The notes beneath the pieces are model-generated. The model saw only the letters and a list, made by a program, of their open reading frames with translations, made no database searches and was not told where the DNA came from. Positions 1 through 9,943 of a stretch of DNA of 64,000 nucleotides are shown piece after piece (position 1 is the first letter of the stretch; each line of letters opens with the position of its first letter). Origin of the DNA: JBGVSA01 sp041807905. Lineage in GTDB: Bacteria; Pseudomonadota; Gammaproteobacteria; Burkholderiales; Rhodocyclaceae. The stretch spans positions 46,739-110,738 of the forward strand of contig NZ_JBGVSA010000015.1 of NCBI RefSeq assembly GCF_041807905.1. The letters run 5' to 3'. The position numbers were made by a program, and so were the translations under genes.

Positions 1-33
1 CCTGGGGCGGCTTTCTTTTGGCCGAAAAAATCA

Positions 34-1179
34 TCAGGCGGCTATGCCATTTGCGTTGCGCCGCAGGTATTGGAGCAACGGCAGCAGCATCGCCTCGCCC
101 ATCCGCATGCTGCGCGCGCCGTTCCAGCCGTATCGGGCATCGGGTGCGTTGGCGTTGTCCTTGAATGGCATTTCGAGCGTCAGGCCGACGCAGTTGAATG
201 TATGGGCCACCCATTTCGAGGCAAGCGTCAGCAGTTCGCTGTCGAAACGGTTGTCCGTGTAGCCATGTTCAAGCTGGAAGTCGGGCGCGGAGAGCAGCAG
301 GTCTTCGAGGAAGGCATGCTGGATCGCTAGATTGCGTTCGCCATAGCCGGGCACCATGTGGCTGCCGTCGATGAAGACATAAGGCAGCGTTTCGTCGCCG
401 TGGATGTCGAGGAAGAAGTCCACGCCGCTGGCCCGCATCGCGCGCTGAACGGCGAGCACTTCCGGGCTGCGGTCGGGCGACGGGTCGCCCCACTCGCGAT
501 TGAGGTTGGCGCCAGCGGCGTTGGCGCGCAGATTACCGTTGAAGGCGCCGTCCGGATTCACGTTCGGCACGACGTACAGGCAAGCGCGTTCGCGGATCTC
601 GCGCGCCACGCCGTCGAACGGATCAAGCAGGCGCGCGAGAAAGCCCTCAACTAACCATTCGGCCATCGATTCGCCCGGGTGCTGTCTGGCGATCATCCAG
701 ACATTCTTGCGGCCAAATGCCGGCTCGCCGACGCGAACGAGGTCGATGTCACGCCCTTCCACGCTGCTGCCCAGGCGCTCGATGCGGGCAAAGAGCGACG
801 CAGCGCAACGTCCGATGAAGTCCTGGTGGCGTTCGTGTGAATAAGGTTGGAAATACGCCAGCCAGACGGTGTCGCGCTCGGGCGTGAAGTCGATCATCAG
901 GCGCTGGCCGTCGTAGCGCGTGGCGGCGATGCGAAACCAATCGGAGCGATCGTAGCTTGCTGCGCACTGATAGCCATACCAGCCGTCGGCATAGCTGCAA
1001 TCGCCCGCGTTATCGATCGAAATCCGCAACGGTCGGCCGGCCACGCCGCTGATGCGGAAGTGGAACCACTGGGAGAAATCGCTGTTGGTGTCGCGGCGGA
1101 TGGCAAGGTGGATATCCGAGGCGCTATGCGCCGAAATGACTTCGATGTTGCCGCTGTCGAACTGGCTGCTGATCTCCAC
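34..1179 (-). CDS. M14-family zinc carboxypeptidase, cytosolic carboxypeptidase-like
   Basis: A 381-residue metallopeptidase of the M14 clan. An N-terminal beta-sandwich region (about residues 1-125) precedes the peptidase domain. The zinc site is visible as HPGE (H167, E170) and H260 in DIHGDE. NLNREW (225-230) matches the substrate-binding part, and E336 in TLEMPF fits the catalytic glutamate. This layout resembles bacterial relatives of the AGBL/CCP cytosolic carboxypeptidases; the substrate is unknown. There is no signal peptide. I chose the GTG at 1179 because AAGGAGA lies about 7 bases upstream; the frame stays open further upstream, but only across the yaaA end. The gene starts 10 bases after the yaaA stop, so the two are probably cotranscribed. 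The family call is firm; the biological role is not. Confidence 0.88.
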   Translation of the reverse strand: MEISSQFDSGNIEVISAHSASDIHLAIRRDTNSDFSQWFHFRISGVAGRPLRISIDNAGDCSYADGWYGYQCAASYDRSDWFRIAATRYDGQRLMIDFTPERDTVWLAYFQPYSHERHQDFIGRCAASLFARIERLGSSVEGRDIDLVRVGEPAFGRKNVWMIARQHPGESMAEWLVEGFLARLLDPFDGVAREIRERACLYVVPNVNPDGAFNGNLRANAAGANLNREWGDPSPDRSPEVLAVQRAMRASGVDFFLDIHGDETLPYVFIDGSHMVPGYGERNLAIQHAFLEDLLLSAPDFQLEHGYTDNRFDSELLTLASKWVAHTFNCVGLTLEMPFKDNANAPDARYGWNGARSMRMGEAMLLPLLQYLRRNANGIAA

Positions 1180-1189
1180 ACCGCTCTCC

Positions 1190-1972
1190 TTATGCTTCCT
1201 TGCGTCGGAACACCCAGGTCGCATCGTCCGATGCGTCGGGGGCAAAGGCGTAGCCTTCAACGTCGAAGCGCTTGAGCGCTTCCGCGTCATCGATGCGATT
1301 GACAATGGCATAGCGCGCCATCAGACCCCGCGCACGCTTCGCATAGAAACTGATGATTTTGTACTTGCCGGCCTTCCAGTCTTCGAATACGGGATGCACG
1401 ATCCGTGCTCTGAGAACCTTCGGCCGCACGGATTTGAAGTACTCGTCGGACGCGAGGTTGACCAGTACTGGCTCGGGCTTGCCCTTGCCTGCCTTGAGTT
1501 CAGCATTGAGCGCTTCGCTGATGCGGTCGCCCCAGAATGCATAGAGATCCTTGCCGGCGGGGTTCGCCAGGCGCGTGCCCATTTCCAGACGATAGGCGCG
1601 CATCAGGTCGAGGGGACGCAGCACGCCATACAGCCCGGACAGAATGCGCAGATGTTTCTGTGCGAAGGCCAGGTCCTCGGCCGACATGCCCGGCGCATCG
1701 AGCCCGCCGTAGACGTCGCCATCGAACGCGAGCGCGGCCTGCTTGGCATTCCTGGCGGTGAATGGACGCGACCATTCCGCAAAGCGGGCGACGTTCAGAT
1801 GCGCCAGTGTGTCGCTGATCCCCATGAGTTCGGAGAGCTGTTGGGGCGAGTAGTCGCGCAGTACGCCGATGAGCGATTCAGCCGCGTCGAGAAACTGCGG
1901 CTGCGTGTGGGTCTTGGTGGTGGGCGGCGTTTCGAAATCGAGCGACTTCGCCGGAGAAATGACCATCAGCAT
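1190..1972 (-). CDS. yaaA: Peroxide stress protein YaaA (UPF0246)
   Basis: A 260-residue protein that begins with the family signature MLMVISPAKSLDFE and contains the conserved YGVLRPLDL and YRLEMGTRL segments, full length for YaaA (about 258 residues). In E. coli YaaA is induced by OxyR, lowers free iron during peroxide stress and binds DNA. The ATG at 1972 was chosen over an upstream in-frame start because it aligns with the family N-terminus. It is transcribed divergently from bioA, with 68 bases between the two starts, and is followed closely by the M14 carboxypeptidase. I see no OxyR site that I would defend. Confidence 0.93.
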   Translation of the reverse strand: MLMVISPAKSLDFETPPTTKTHTQPQFLDAAESLIGVLRDYSPQQLSELMGISDTLAHLNVARFAEWSRPFTARNAKQAALAFDGDVYGGLDAPGMSAEDLAFAQKHLRILSGLYGVLRPLDLMRAYRLEMGTRLANPAGKDLYAFWGDRISEALNAELKAGKGKPEPVLVNLASDEYFKSVRPKVLRARIVHPVFEDWKAGKYKIISFYAKRARGLMARYAIVNRIDDAEALKRFDVEGYAFAPDASDDATWVFRRKEA

Positions 1973-2040
1973 GAGAAAATCCCGTAAAACACTCCCGGCC
2001 AATGATAGCCGGTTTGCCACCCGACTCGTCCCCGCCCGCC

Positions 2041-3354
2041 ATGAGCAATAACGATCTTCTCAATCGATCCCGCAACGCCGTGTGGCACCCCTGCACGCAG
2101 ATGAAGCAGCACGAGACGCTGCCGATCGTGCCGATCGTCCGCGGCGAAGGACCATGGCTCATCGACGCCGACGGTCACCGTTACCTGGATGCGGTCAGTT
2201 CGTGGTGGGTCAACCTGTTCGGCCACTGCAACGAGCACATCAACATGCGCCTGCGCGAACAGATGGAAAAGCTCGAACACGTGATCCTGGCCGGCTTCAC
2301 GCACCAGCCGGTGGTGGAACTGTCCGAGCGTCTGTCCGCAATGACGGGCGGTGCGCTTGGCCATGCGTTCTACGCATCCGACGGCGCTTCGGCGACCGAG
2401 ATCGCGATGAAAATGAGTGCCCACTATTGGCGCAACGTTGGACGCAACGGAAAGAACGGCTTCGTGAGCCTCGCAGGCAGTTATCACGGAGAGACCGTCG
2501 GCGCGCTCGCGGTGACGGACATCCCCCTTTTCCGCGAAGCGTACGGGCCAATGGTACGTGCCGCGGCAACCGTCCCCTCCCCCGACGCACGACGGGCAAA
2601 CGATGGTGAGGGCGCAAAGGACGTCGCCGTCCGCGCCGCCCGCGCATTGGAATCGTACCTCGCCGAACATCATGCCAGCATCGCTGCCTTGATCGTCGAG
2701 CCGCTCGTGCAATGCGCCAACGGCATGACCATGTATGACCCGGAATACCTCCGACTGGCCCGCGCGATCTGCCATCGTTACGACGTCCACCTCATCGCGG
2801 ACGAAATTGCCGTCGGTTGTGGGCGCACGGGGAGTTTCTTCGCTGTCGAACAAGCGGGAATCTGGCCAGACTTTCTGTGCCTGTCGAAGGGTATCTCGGG
2901 CGGCTACCTGCCGCTGTCATTGGTCCTCACGACCGACCAGGTGTTCGACGCGTTCTATGACGACGACGTGACGCGTGGTTTTCTGCATTCGCATTCGTAC
3001 ACCGGCAATGCACTGGCGTGCACCGCAGCGCTCGCCACGCTTGAACTGTTCGAGCGCGATGACGTACTCGTCGCCAACCAGCAGCGTGCACAGTGGATGG
3101 CGACCGCCGCGCAAGCCTTGGTCGACCATCCGGCGGTGAGCCACGTGCGCCAGCGCGGGACGATCCTGGCGTTCGACGTCGACGCCCGACCGGGCTTTTC
3201 GCGCACGTTCTACCGCCAGTCGCTAAAGCGCGGCCTGCTGCTGCGCCCGATCGGCAACACGGTCTATTGGATGCCGCCCTACGTACTCGACGAAGATCAG
3301 TGCGATTGGCTGGGCAGACAGACGCTCGAAGCATTGGACACGGCGCTCGCCTGA
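2041..3354 (+). CDS. bioA: Adenosylmethionine-8-amino-7-oxononanoate aminotransferase
   Basis: BioA (437 residues from the chosen start) converts 7-keto-8-aminopelargonate to 7,8-diaminopelargonate in biotin synthesis, using S-adenosylmethionine as amino donor and PLP as cofactor. Visible signatures: VWHPCTQM near the N-terminus, DGASATE (114-120), SYHGET (147-152), D254 in LIADEIA binding the pyridine nitrogen, and K283 in LSKGISGG forming the Schiff base. The start at 2041 matches the usual N-terminus (NDLLNRSRNAVWHPC) but has no clear ribosome-binding site; an in-frame ATG at 2002 would add 13 residues. No other bio gene is within reach, so it appears to be monocistronic, ending at a strong terminator. 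Confidence 0.95.
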   Translation: MSNNDLLNRSRNAVWHPCTQMKQHETLPIVPIVRGEGPWLIDADGHRYLDAVSSWWVNLFGHCNEHINMRLREQMEKLEHVILAGFTHQPVVELSERLSAMTGGALGHAFYASDGASATEIAMKMSAHYWRNVGRNGKNGFVSLAGSYHGETVGALAVTDIPLFREAYGPMVRAAATVPSPDARRANDGEGAKDVAVRAARALESYLAEHHASIAALIVEPLVQCANGMTMYDPEYLRLARAICHRYDVHLIADEIAVGCGRTGSFFAVEQAGIWPDFLCLSKGISGGYLPLSLVLTTDQVFDAFYDDDVTRGFLHSHSYTGNALACTAALATLELFERDDVLVANQQRAQWMATAAQALVDHPAVSHVRQRGTILAFDVDARPGFSRTFYRQSLKRGLLLRPIGNTVYWMPPYVLDEDQCDWLGRQTLEALDTALA

Positions 3355-3370
3355 TCGAGACGAAAAAAAA

Positions 3371-3390
3371 ACGGCGCCCGCGGGCGCCGT
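3371..3390. terminator. Bidirectional rho-independent terminator between bioA and rhlE
   Basis: A 9-bp perfect G+C stem (ACGGCGCCC / GGGCGCCGT) with a 2-base apex is flanked by an A-run at 3363-3370 and a T-rich run at 3390-3399. It can therefore terminate both convergent genes. Confidence 0.9.
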
Positions 3391-3411
3391 TCTTCTTTTG
3401 GCCAGGCAGGA

Positions 3412-4965
<1,554 letters not shown>

Positions 4966-5143
4966 TATTTTCTTTCGTTATGGCAGCACAGGACCGCGGC
5001 CCGGGGGAAAGGGCAAAGCGGCACCCACTGCGCAAGTGGGCGCGATTGGCGCGCAAGCATCGGCGCCAAACCTGACAAGACACGGAGCTTCCGGATTGAA
5101 CGGAATGTGCAGCGGAGGGGTCGGGAGCGGATGAATTCAGGCA

Positions 5144-5158
5144 GGAACCCAAGGTTCC
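5144..5158 (-). other. Hairpin at the predicted 5' end of rhlE mRNA
   Basis: GGAACC-CAA-GGTTCC is a perfect 6-bp stem with a 3-base loop. It lies only a few bases downstream of the predicted transcription start, so it could cap the 5' end or take part in regulation of the leader. Confidence 0.35.
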
Positions 5159-5170
5159 AGCAAGTGCATG

Positions 5171-5176
5171 ATTATA
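5171..5176 (-). promoter_or_regulatory. Candidate -10 element of the rhlE promoter
   Basis: TATAAT read on the minus strand, a perfect consensus hexamer. The -35 region is poor (best CTGGCG at an 18-base spacing). A start near 5164 would give a leader of about 200 bases. Confidence 0.5.
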
Positions 5177-5268
5177 CGGGCATCCCCTTAGGGCCGCCAG
5201 TACTTTTTGCGATGCGTCAACGTAAGTCTGCCGTGCCAGCATGCTGCGCCAGCACGGACCGCGGCGGA

Positions 5269-5817
5269 TCAGTCGGTCGATGCACCGGCGATGGCCCGGT
5301 AAGCCTGCACGCCCGCGTAGATTTCCTGGCGGGCAGCGTCAGGCCCGTCCCAGCCGAGCACTTTGACCCACTTGCCGACCTCCAGGTCCTTGTAATGCTG
5401 GAAAAAGTGTTCGATCTGGCGCAGCAATAGCGGCGGCATGTCTTCATATGTAAACACGCGGTCGTACAACGGCGTGATCTTGGGCACGGGCACGGCCAGC
5501 ACCTTGGAGTCGTCCCCGGCTTCGTCCTGCATCAGCAGCACCCCCACCGGCCGGCAGCGGATCACCACACCCGGGATGAGCGCGAAGGGCGCGACCACCA
5601 GCACATCCACGGGATCCCCGTCGCCCGCGACGGAGTGCGGCACATAACCGTAATTGCAGGGATAGGACATCGACGTACCCATGAAGCGGTCCACGAACAC
5701 CGCACCGCTGTCCTTGTCGATCTCGTACTTGATGGGGTCGGCGTTGGCCGGGATTTCGACGATGACGTTGATGTCATTGGGCACGTCCAGCCCGGGGGAA
5801 ACGCTCTTGAAACTCAT
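5269..5817 (-). CDS. ppa: Inorganic pyrophosphatase, family I
   Basis: A 182-residue soluble pyrophosphatase that hydrolyses PPi to two phosphates and so drives biosynthetic reactions. The metal-binding signature DGDPVDV (66-72) is intact, as are EIPANADPIKYE (21-32), the YPCNYGYVP segment (52-60) and the lysine-rich PKITPLYDR region. Length matches bacterial family I enzymes. The ATG at 5817 follows AGAGAGA at good spacing; the longer in-frame extension lacks family similarity. A hexamer CATAAT (minus strand, 5851-5856) may be its -10. It stands alone between copZ-like and rhlE genes on the same strand. Confidence 0.96.
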   Translation of the reverse strand: MSFKSVSPGLDVPNDINVIVEIPANADPIKYEIDKDSGAVFVDRFMGTSMSYPCNYGYVPHSVAGDGDPVDVLVVAPFALIPGVVIRCRPVGVLLMQDEAGDDSKVLAVPVPKITPLYDRVFTYEDMPPLLLRQIEHFFQHYKDLEVGKWVKVLGWDGPDAARQEIYAGVQAYRAIAGASTD

Positions 5818-5984
5818 GGAATCTCTCTGTGGTTTTGGGGACCGCGCCCGATTATGACAGGCCGTCCTGACGGAAAACTTGCGGTACGGGATATCCACGA
5901 GACCACCCATACAACACCGTATGGATGCACCGCAGCGTACCGCTCGCGTCGTTCGGCGGCCTTGTGGGCCGGCCGAAAGAACTC

Positions 5985-6191
5985 TTACTGAGCTTCGAAG
6001 CCGGCGTCGCGCACGGCCTGCTTGAGCTGCTCCGGCGTCACTTTTGCCGAATCGATATGCATCGATGCGCGAGCGGTCTCAAGGCTCACCTTGACGTCTT
6101 CCACCCCGTCGAAAGCCGACAGCACACGCGTGACCGAGCTGACGCAGCCCCCACAGCTCATACCTTGAACCGAAAAATCGAGTGATTGCAT
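5985..6191 (-). CDS. copZ: CopZ-like heavy-metal chaperone (HMA domain)
   Basis: A 68-residue single-domain metallochaperone with the ferredoxin-like HMA fold. The metal site is GMSCGGC (C13, C16), followed by VEDVKVSLE and the conserved AVRDAGFEA end. It would bind Cu(I) in the cytoplasm and hand it to a transporter or oxidase assembly factor. GGAGG sits 4 bases before the ATG. It lies 27 bases downstream of the SafE-type membrane protein, so the two are likely cotranscribed. The nearby cbb3 oxidase genes make a copper-supply role plausible; other metals cannot be excluded. Confidence 0.88.
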   Translation of the reverse strand: MQSLDFSVQGMSCGGCVSSVTRVLSAFDGVEDVKVSLETARASMHIDSAKVTPEQLKQAVRDAGFEAQ

Positions 6192-6218
6192 GATTCCTCC
6201 AGAAATATGCCAGTCGCC

Positions 6219-6920
6219 TCAGCAGATGACGCCTTCCCATAGGCGCCCACCCAGATGAGGCGCACGAATCAAGCCGAAGACACCGAATCCGATGACAACG
6301 GCGCCGGCAAACAGTCGCACCCCGGTGCGTCGGATCAGGTCGCGGAAGCGCGCCAGCAGAACGCCGGCCAGAAAAAGATTGGGCAAGGTGCCGAGGCCGA
6401 AAGCCAGCATCAAGGCACCGCCCCGCAACGCAGAGCCGCTCACGAGAGCCGTACTGAGAATACTGTAGGTCAGCCCGCAGGGCAGAAAGCCCCACAGCAG
6501 GCCAAGCGGTAGCGCGTGGCGCCATGACTGCGCCGGCAGAAATCGGCGCGACAAGGGTTGCACGCGCGCCCAGAGACGGTGGCCTGCGCGTTCGATCGGT
6601 GCGAGCACGCGCGTGAGGCCAGTCAGATACAACCCGAGCCCAACCAGCATGAGGTTGGCCAGCACGTACAGGGACATCTGTATCGGCAGCCAGCGATTGA
6701 AAAGCAATGTCGCGGAGCCGATTGCGCCGACGGCAGCACCGATAGCGGCATAGCTGGTGACGCGGCCGATGTTGTAGGCCAGATGCAGCGGCCACTTCCG
6801 TCCGCCTTGCCCGGGCACGCCGACCGTGAGGGCGCCCACGACGCCGCCGCACATGCCAATGCAATGCGCGCCGCCGAGGAGGCCGATGAGGAAGACTGCG
6901 ATGTAACCCGTTTCGAGCAT
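6219..6920 (-). CDS. SafE/TauE-like membrane protein (DsbD_2-type transmembrane family)
   Basis: A 233-residue integral membrane protein with about six hydrophobic segments. The N-terminus carries the family motif GGAHCIGMCGG (C20, C24), and a second half-motif PCGLTYS lies in the middle, as in sulfite exporter SafE / UreH-like proteins. Such proteins are often encoded beside cbb3 oxidase and copper-chaperone genes and are thought to help copper or thiol handling during oxidase maturation; that role is inference here. It sits between hemN (90 bases upstream) and the copZ-like gene (27 bases downstream) on the same strand. The substrate is not established. Confidence 0.82.
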   Translation of the reverse strand: MLETGYIAVFLIGLLGGAHCIGMCGGVVGALTVGVPGQGGRKWPLHLAYNIGRVTSYAAIGAAVGAIGSATLLFNRWLPIQMSLYVLANLMLVGLGLYLTGLTRVLAPIERAGHRLWARVQPLSRRFLPAQSWRHALPLGLLWGFLPCGLTYSILSTALVSGSALRGGALMLAFGLGTLPNLFLAGVLLARFRDLIRRTGVRLFAGAVVIGFGVFGLIRAPHLGGRLWEGVIC

Positions 6921-7010
6921 GGGCGAACGCCCGGTCAGTGCATTAGCCTGCCATGGTAGCGCGCGCCCGCCCTGGAGTGAAACCCGCGCAGCGCGCTTGC
7001 CGCCACGAGG

Positions 7011-8432
7011 TCAGATGACTTTGGAGTACCGTGTAGAGCCCTTGTCGGCCCGCAGATAGGCATCGAACGCCATGGCGATTACGCGTACCAGATAGCGGCC
7101 AGCCTCGGTAACCACTAAACGGGAGGGCTCAATGCGAACAAGTCCGGCCCCTTCAAGCGCGCGCAAGTCTTCGAACTCGGCCGCGAAATACTCGGCAAAC
7201 CGGGCGTCGAACGGCTCGCCCTTCCGGTCTGTGAAAAGATGCCCGAAGTCACGCTCCAGTTCAGTGAACGTCAGTTCGAATTGGCACATCAGGGACTGGA
7301 TGATGGCACGGCGGAGTTCGTCCTCCTCCGACATGACCCAGCCACGAATGATGGGGAGCTCATCGCGGTCAAGCGCCGCGTAGTAGCCGTCCAGCGTACG
7401 GTCATTCTGTGTATAGACGCCGTCCGCCAGCCCAATGGCCGATACGCCGAAGGCCAGCAGGTCGCAATCGGCGTGCGTGGAATAGCCTTGAAAGTTGCGG
7501 TGGAGCGTACCGGCACGCTGGGCGATGGCCAATTCGTCGTCGGGGCGCGCAAAGTGATCCATGCCTATGTACACATAGCCCGCGCTCACCAGGCGTTCGA
7601 CCGCCGATTGTAGGATCGCCATTTTTTCGGTCGGCGGAGGCAACGCATCGCCGTTGATGCGCCGCTGCGGCATGAATTTCGCCGGCAGATGCGCGTAGCT
7701 GTAGAGCGACAGGCGGTCCGGCTGCAACGACAATACATGCGCGAGCGTATTGTCAAAACTCCGAGCAGTTTGGTGAGGCAATCCGTAAATCAGGTCAATG
7801 CTCACCGAGCGAAACCCATAATCACGGGCGGCGTTAATAACTGTTCTCGTTTCTTCAATGCTTTGCAGGCGATTTACCGCCTTTTGCACCGCTGGATCAA
7901 AATCCTGAACGCCTATGCTGACACGATTGAAACCGGCCTCCGCCAGAATTTTCATACGCGTCACATCTGCGCGCCTGGGATCAATCTCTATGGAATGCTC
8001 ACCCTCGGGGTCAAGCGCGAAAATTTTACAAATACCATCGACCAGGCGCTGCGTATCTTCGACCGTCAGGAAGGTTGGGGTGCCCCCGCCCCAATGCATC
8101 TGCGAAACGCGTTGCTTTCCCGGGAGATCACGGGATTTGAGCGACATTTCCCTCAAAAGGTAGTCGACATACCGGGTCCCGAGGACGCGATTTTTGGCCG
8201 CAATCTTGTTGCAGGCACAATAAAAACAAACGGTGTCGCAAAAAGGAATATGGAAATATAATGATAGCGATCGACCCATAGAGGGTCTGGCCTGCGATGC
8301 TGAACGGCTCGTCAGGGCGGACAGGTCGGAGGCATCGACAAAGCGGTCTGCCGTGGGATACGAAGTGTATCGCGGACCGGGTATATCGTATTTACCAATT
8401 AATGCCGGATTAATAAGAGTATTCTGACTCAC
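7011..8432 (-). CDS. hemN: Oxygen-independent coproporphyrinogen III oxidase
   Basis: A radical-SAM enzyme (about 473 residues) that decarboxylates coproporphyrinogen III to protoporphyrinogen IX for haem synthesis without oxygen. The cluster motif is C65-DTV-C69-FY-C72 within FHIPFCDTVCFYCACNK, and GPRYTSYPTADRF near the N-terminus is the HemN hallmark; GGGTP and IEIDPR follow. The full HemN C-terminal domain is present, so this is not a HemW paralogue. The start is uncertain: GTG at 8432 is used, with TTG at 8441 as an alternative, and neither has a good ribosome-binding site. It diverges from fnr, as expected for an FNR-controlled gene, but I find no convincing FNR box that serves it. Confidence 0.94.
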   Translation of the reverse strand: MSQNTLINPALIGKYDIPGPRYTSYPTADRFVDASDLSALTSRSASQARPSMGRSLSLYFHIPFCDTVCFYCACNKIAAKNRVLGTRYVDYLLREMSLKSRDLPGKQRVSQMHWGGGTPTFLTVEDTQRLVDGICKIFALDPEGEHSIEIDPRRADVTRMKILAEAGFNRVSIGVQDFDPAVQKAVNRLQSIEETRTVINAARDYGFRSVSIDLIYGLPHQTARSFDNTLAHVLSLQPDRLSLYSYAHLPAKFMPQRRINGDALPPPTEKMAILQSAVERLVSAGYVYIGMDHFARPDDELAIAQRAGTLHRNFQGYSTHADCDLLAFGVSAIGLADGVYTQNDRTLDGYYAALDRDELPIIRGWVMSEEDELRRAIIQSLMCQFELTFTELERDFGHLFTDRKGEPFDARFAEYFAAEFEDLRALEGAGLVRIEPSRLVVTEAGRYLVRVIAMAFDAYLRADKGSTRYSKVI

Positions 8433-8513
8433 GGCTACCAAATGTTATCAGCGATGGAACATTTTGTCAGAATAACCTGATCGTAATTTGACGGCAAACA
8501 AGGGAAACGTATC

Positions 8514-9251
8514 GTGGATCAGATCGTTACTACACCGCTCACTCTTGCTGCGACCCGCGTCGCTTGTTCCCAATGCAGCCTGCGCGAACTGTGCCTGGCC
8601 GGCGGTCTGGACGATTCCGACCTGCATCGGCTCGACGAGATGGTGCAACGTCGCAAGGTCAAGCGGCAGCATCAGATGTTCCGCGCCGGCGACCCCTTCG
8701 AAGCCATCTACGCAGTACGTACGGGCTTCTTCAAAACCGACATCCTGACCGAAGAAGGTTTGGAGCAAGTCACAGGCTTCCACATGGCAGGTGAAATCCT
8801 CGGCCTGGACGGTATCAACACCGATCACCACGTCTGCAATGCAACCGCGCTGGAAGATAGCGAAGTCTGCGTGATGCCCTATGCGCAACTCGAAGAGATC
8901 TCGCGCGCCATCCCGTCCTTGCAGTTGCAGTTCCACAAATTCATGAGCCGCGAGATCGTTCGCGACCAGGGCCTCATGATTCTGCTGGGTTCCATGCGCG
9001 CCGAGGAGCGCATCGCCGCCTTCCTGATCAATCTGTCGCAACGCATGAAAGCGCGCGGCTATTCCGCCTATGAATTCCACCTGCGCATGACGCGTGAAGA
9101 AATCGGCTCGTACCTGGGGCTGAAGCTCGAAACCGTCAGCCGCACCTTCTCCAAGTTCCATGACGAAGGTCTGATCAGCGTGCAGCAGAAGCACATCCGC
9201 ATCCTTGACGCGGACGGCCTGCGCGCCCTGCTCAACCATACGACCTGCTAA
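8514..9251 (+). CDS. fnr: FNR-type oxygen-sensing transcriptional regulator
   Basis: A 245-residue CRP/FNR-family regulator. The four cysteines that ligate the oxygen-labile [4Fe-4S] cluster are all present: C18, C21 and C27 in CSQCSLRELC, and C118 in SEVC, matching E. coli C20, C23, C29 and C122. A cyclic-nucleotide-type beta-roll, a dimerisation helix and an HTH with ETVSRTFSKF (the E..SR recognition signature for TTGAT half-sites) follow. In the absence of oxygen it should bind TTGATNNNNATCAA. The start is GTG after AAGGGAAA. It diverges from hemN and lies near the cbb3 genes that it probably controls. A weak box (8/10) at 8488-8501 may allow autoregulation. Confidence 0.95.
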   Translation: MDQIVTTPLTLAATRVACSQCSLRELCLAGGLDDSDLHRLDEMVQRRKVKRQHQMFRAGDPFEAIYAVRTGFFKTDILTEEGLEQVTGFHMAGEILGLDGINTDHHVCNATALEDSEVCVMPYAQLEEISRAIPSLQLQFHKFMSREIVRDQGLMILLGSMRAEERIAAFLINLSQRMKARGYSAYEFHLRMTREEIGSYLGLKLETVSRTFSKFHDEGLISVQQKHIRILDADGLRALLNHTTC

Positions 9252-9274
9252 AGTTGCACGCCTCTGGCACTTGC

Positions 9275-9301
9275 AAGCCCGGCAATGCCGGGCTTTGTCT
9301 T
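9275..9301 (+). terminator. Rho-independent terminator of fnr
   Basis: A 9-bp stem AAGCCCGGC / GCCGGGCTT (9275-9283, 9287-9295) with loop AAT is followed by TGTCTTTTTT. Confidence 0.9.
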
Positions 9302-9365
9302 TTTTGGGCGCCGCGAGCAGCCCCAGTGGTCCCGTCGAGGTGCCATACCAGTAGAGTTTCAGCGA

Positions 9366-9379
9366 TTGACCCGCATCAA
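9366..9379. promoter_or_regulatory. FNR box upstream of the universal stress protein gene
   Basis: TTGAC-CCGC-ATCAA matches the FNR consensus TTGATNNNNATCAA at 9 of 10 positions. It lies 73 bases upstream of the usp start. A possible -10, TATAGT, is at 9412-9417. Activation of usp genes by FNR/ANR at low oxygen is known in other proteobacteria. Confidence 0.65.
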
Positions 9380-9452
9380 TCGGCTTGTCCCATCGGCGAG
9401 GCTGATCGAGATATAGTCATCATGTGATCGTCAAAAAGGAGGGCTTTGAACC

Positions 9453-9902
9453 ATGTACAAACACATCCTTGTCCCGACCGACGGTTCCGCGCTGTCTACG
9501 CATGCAGTGGAAAGCGCAATCAAGTTTGCCGCGTCGATAGGAGCACGCATCACGCTGCTCTACGTACAGCCAGACTACCCTCGCCCCATTGTCGGCGAAG
9601 GCGCGTTGATCGCCCCCGAGAATCGCGAAGAGTTCCAGGAAGAAACCTCCAAGCAAGCGAACTCGATCCTGGCCTCTGCGCAGGCTGCCGCCCGCGCGGC
9701 AGGCGTGACTGCGGTGAGCTACACGGAAGTCAGCGACATTCCATTCCAGATCATCATCGACACGGCTGAGCGGGAAGGCTGCGACCTCGTCTTCATGGCC
9801 TCGCACGGCCGGCGAGGTCTGGCGGGCCTATTGATTGGCTCGGAAACCAACAAGGTGCTGACACACAGCAAGATTCCGGTGCTGGTCTACCGCGAAAGCT
9901 GA
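9453..9902 (+). CDS. Universal stress protein, UspA family
   Basis: A 149-residue single-domain UspA protein. It starts with the typical ILVPTDGS strand-loop and ends with the ATP-binding signature GRRGLAGLLIGSET, so it probably binds ATP. Family members help survival under stress, and several in proteobacteria are induced by low oxygen through FNR. AAGGAGG precedes the start at good spacing. An FNR box lies upstream, and the gene sits between fnr and the cbb3 cluster, which fits an anaerobic or micro-aerobic survival role. The exact role is inferred. Confidence 0.92.
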   Translation: MYKHILVPTDGSALSTHAVESAIKFAASIGARITLLYVQPDYPRPIVGEGALIAPENREEFQEETSKQANSILASAQAAARAAGVTAVSYTEVSDIPFQIIIDTAEREGCDLVFMASHGRRGLAGLLIGSETNKVLTHSKIPVLVYRES

Positions 9903-9919
9903 TCCGTCCGACCGGGCAT

Positions 9920-9943
9920 AACGGCCACTTACGAGTGGCCGTT
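9920..9943. terminator. Bidirectional terminator between usp and the cco operon
   Basis: A 10-bp stem AACGGCCACT / AGTGGCCGTT with loop TACG is followed by TATTTGTT on the plus strand. It overlaps the last codons of the convergent 78-residue membrane protein gene, so it probably serves both directions. Confidence 0.8.

Larger units (their letters stand above)
4966..5268. other. Gene-free leader region between rhlE and ppa
   Basis: I find no credible gene here. On the rhlE strand it holds a consensus -10 at 5171-5176 and a small hairpin at 5144-5158; the rest would be an untranslated leader of about 200 bases. The ppa stop marks its right end. Confidence 0.6.

Noticed and set aside
8442..8513. 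FNR box for hemN
   Set aside because: Only poor matches are present (TTATC..ATGGA, CTGAT..ATTTG); the sole 8/10 site lies nearer to fnr.
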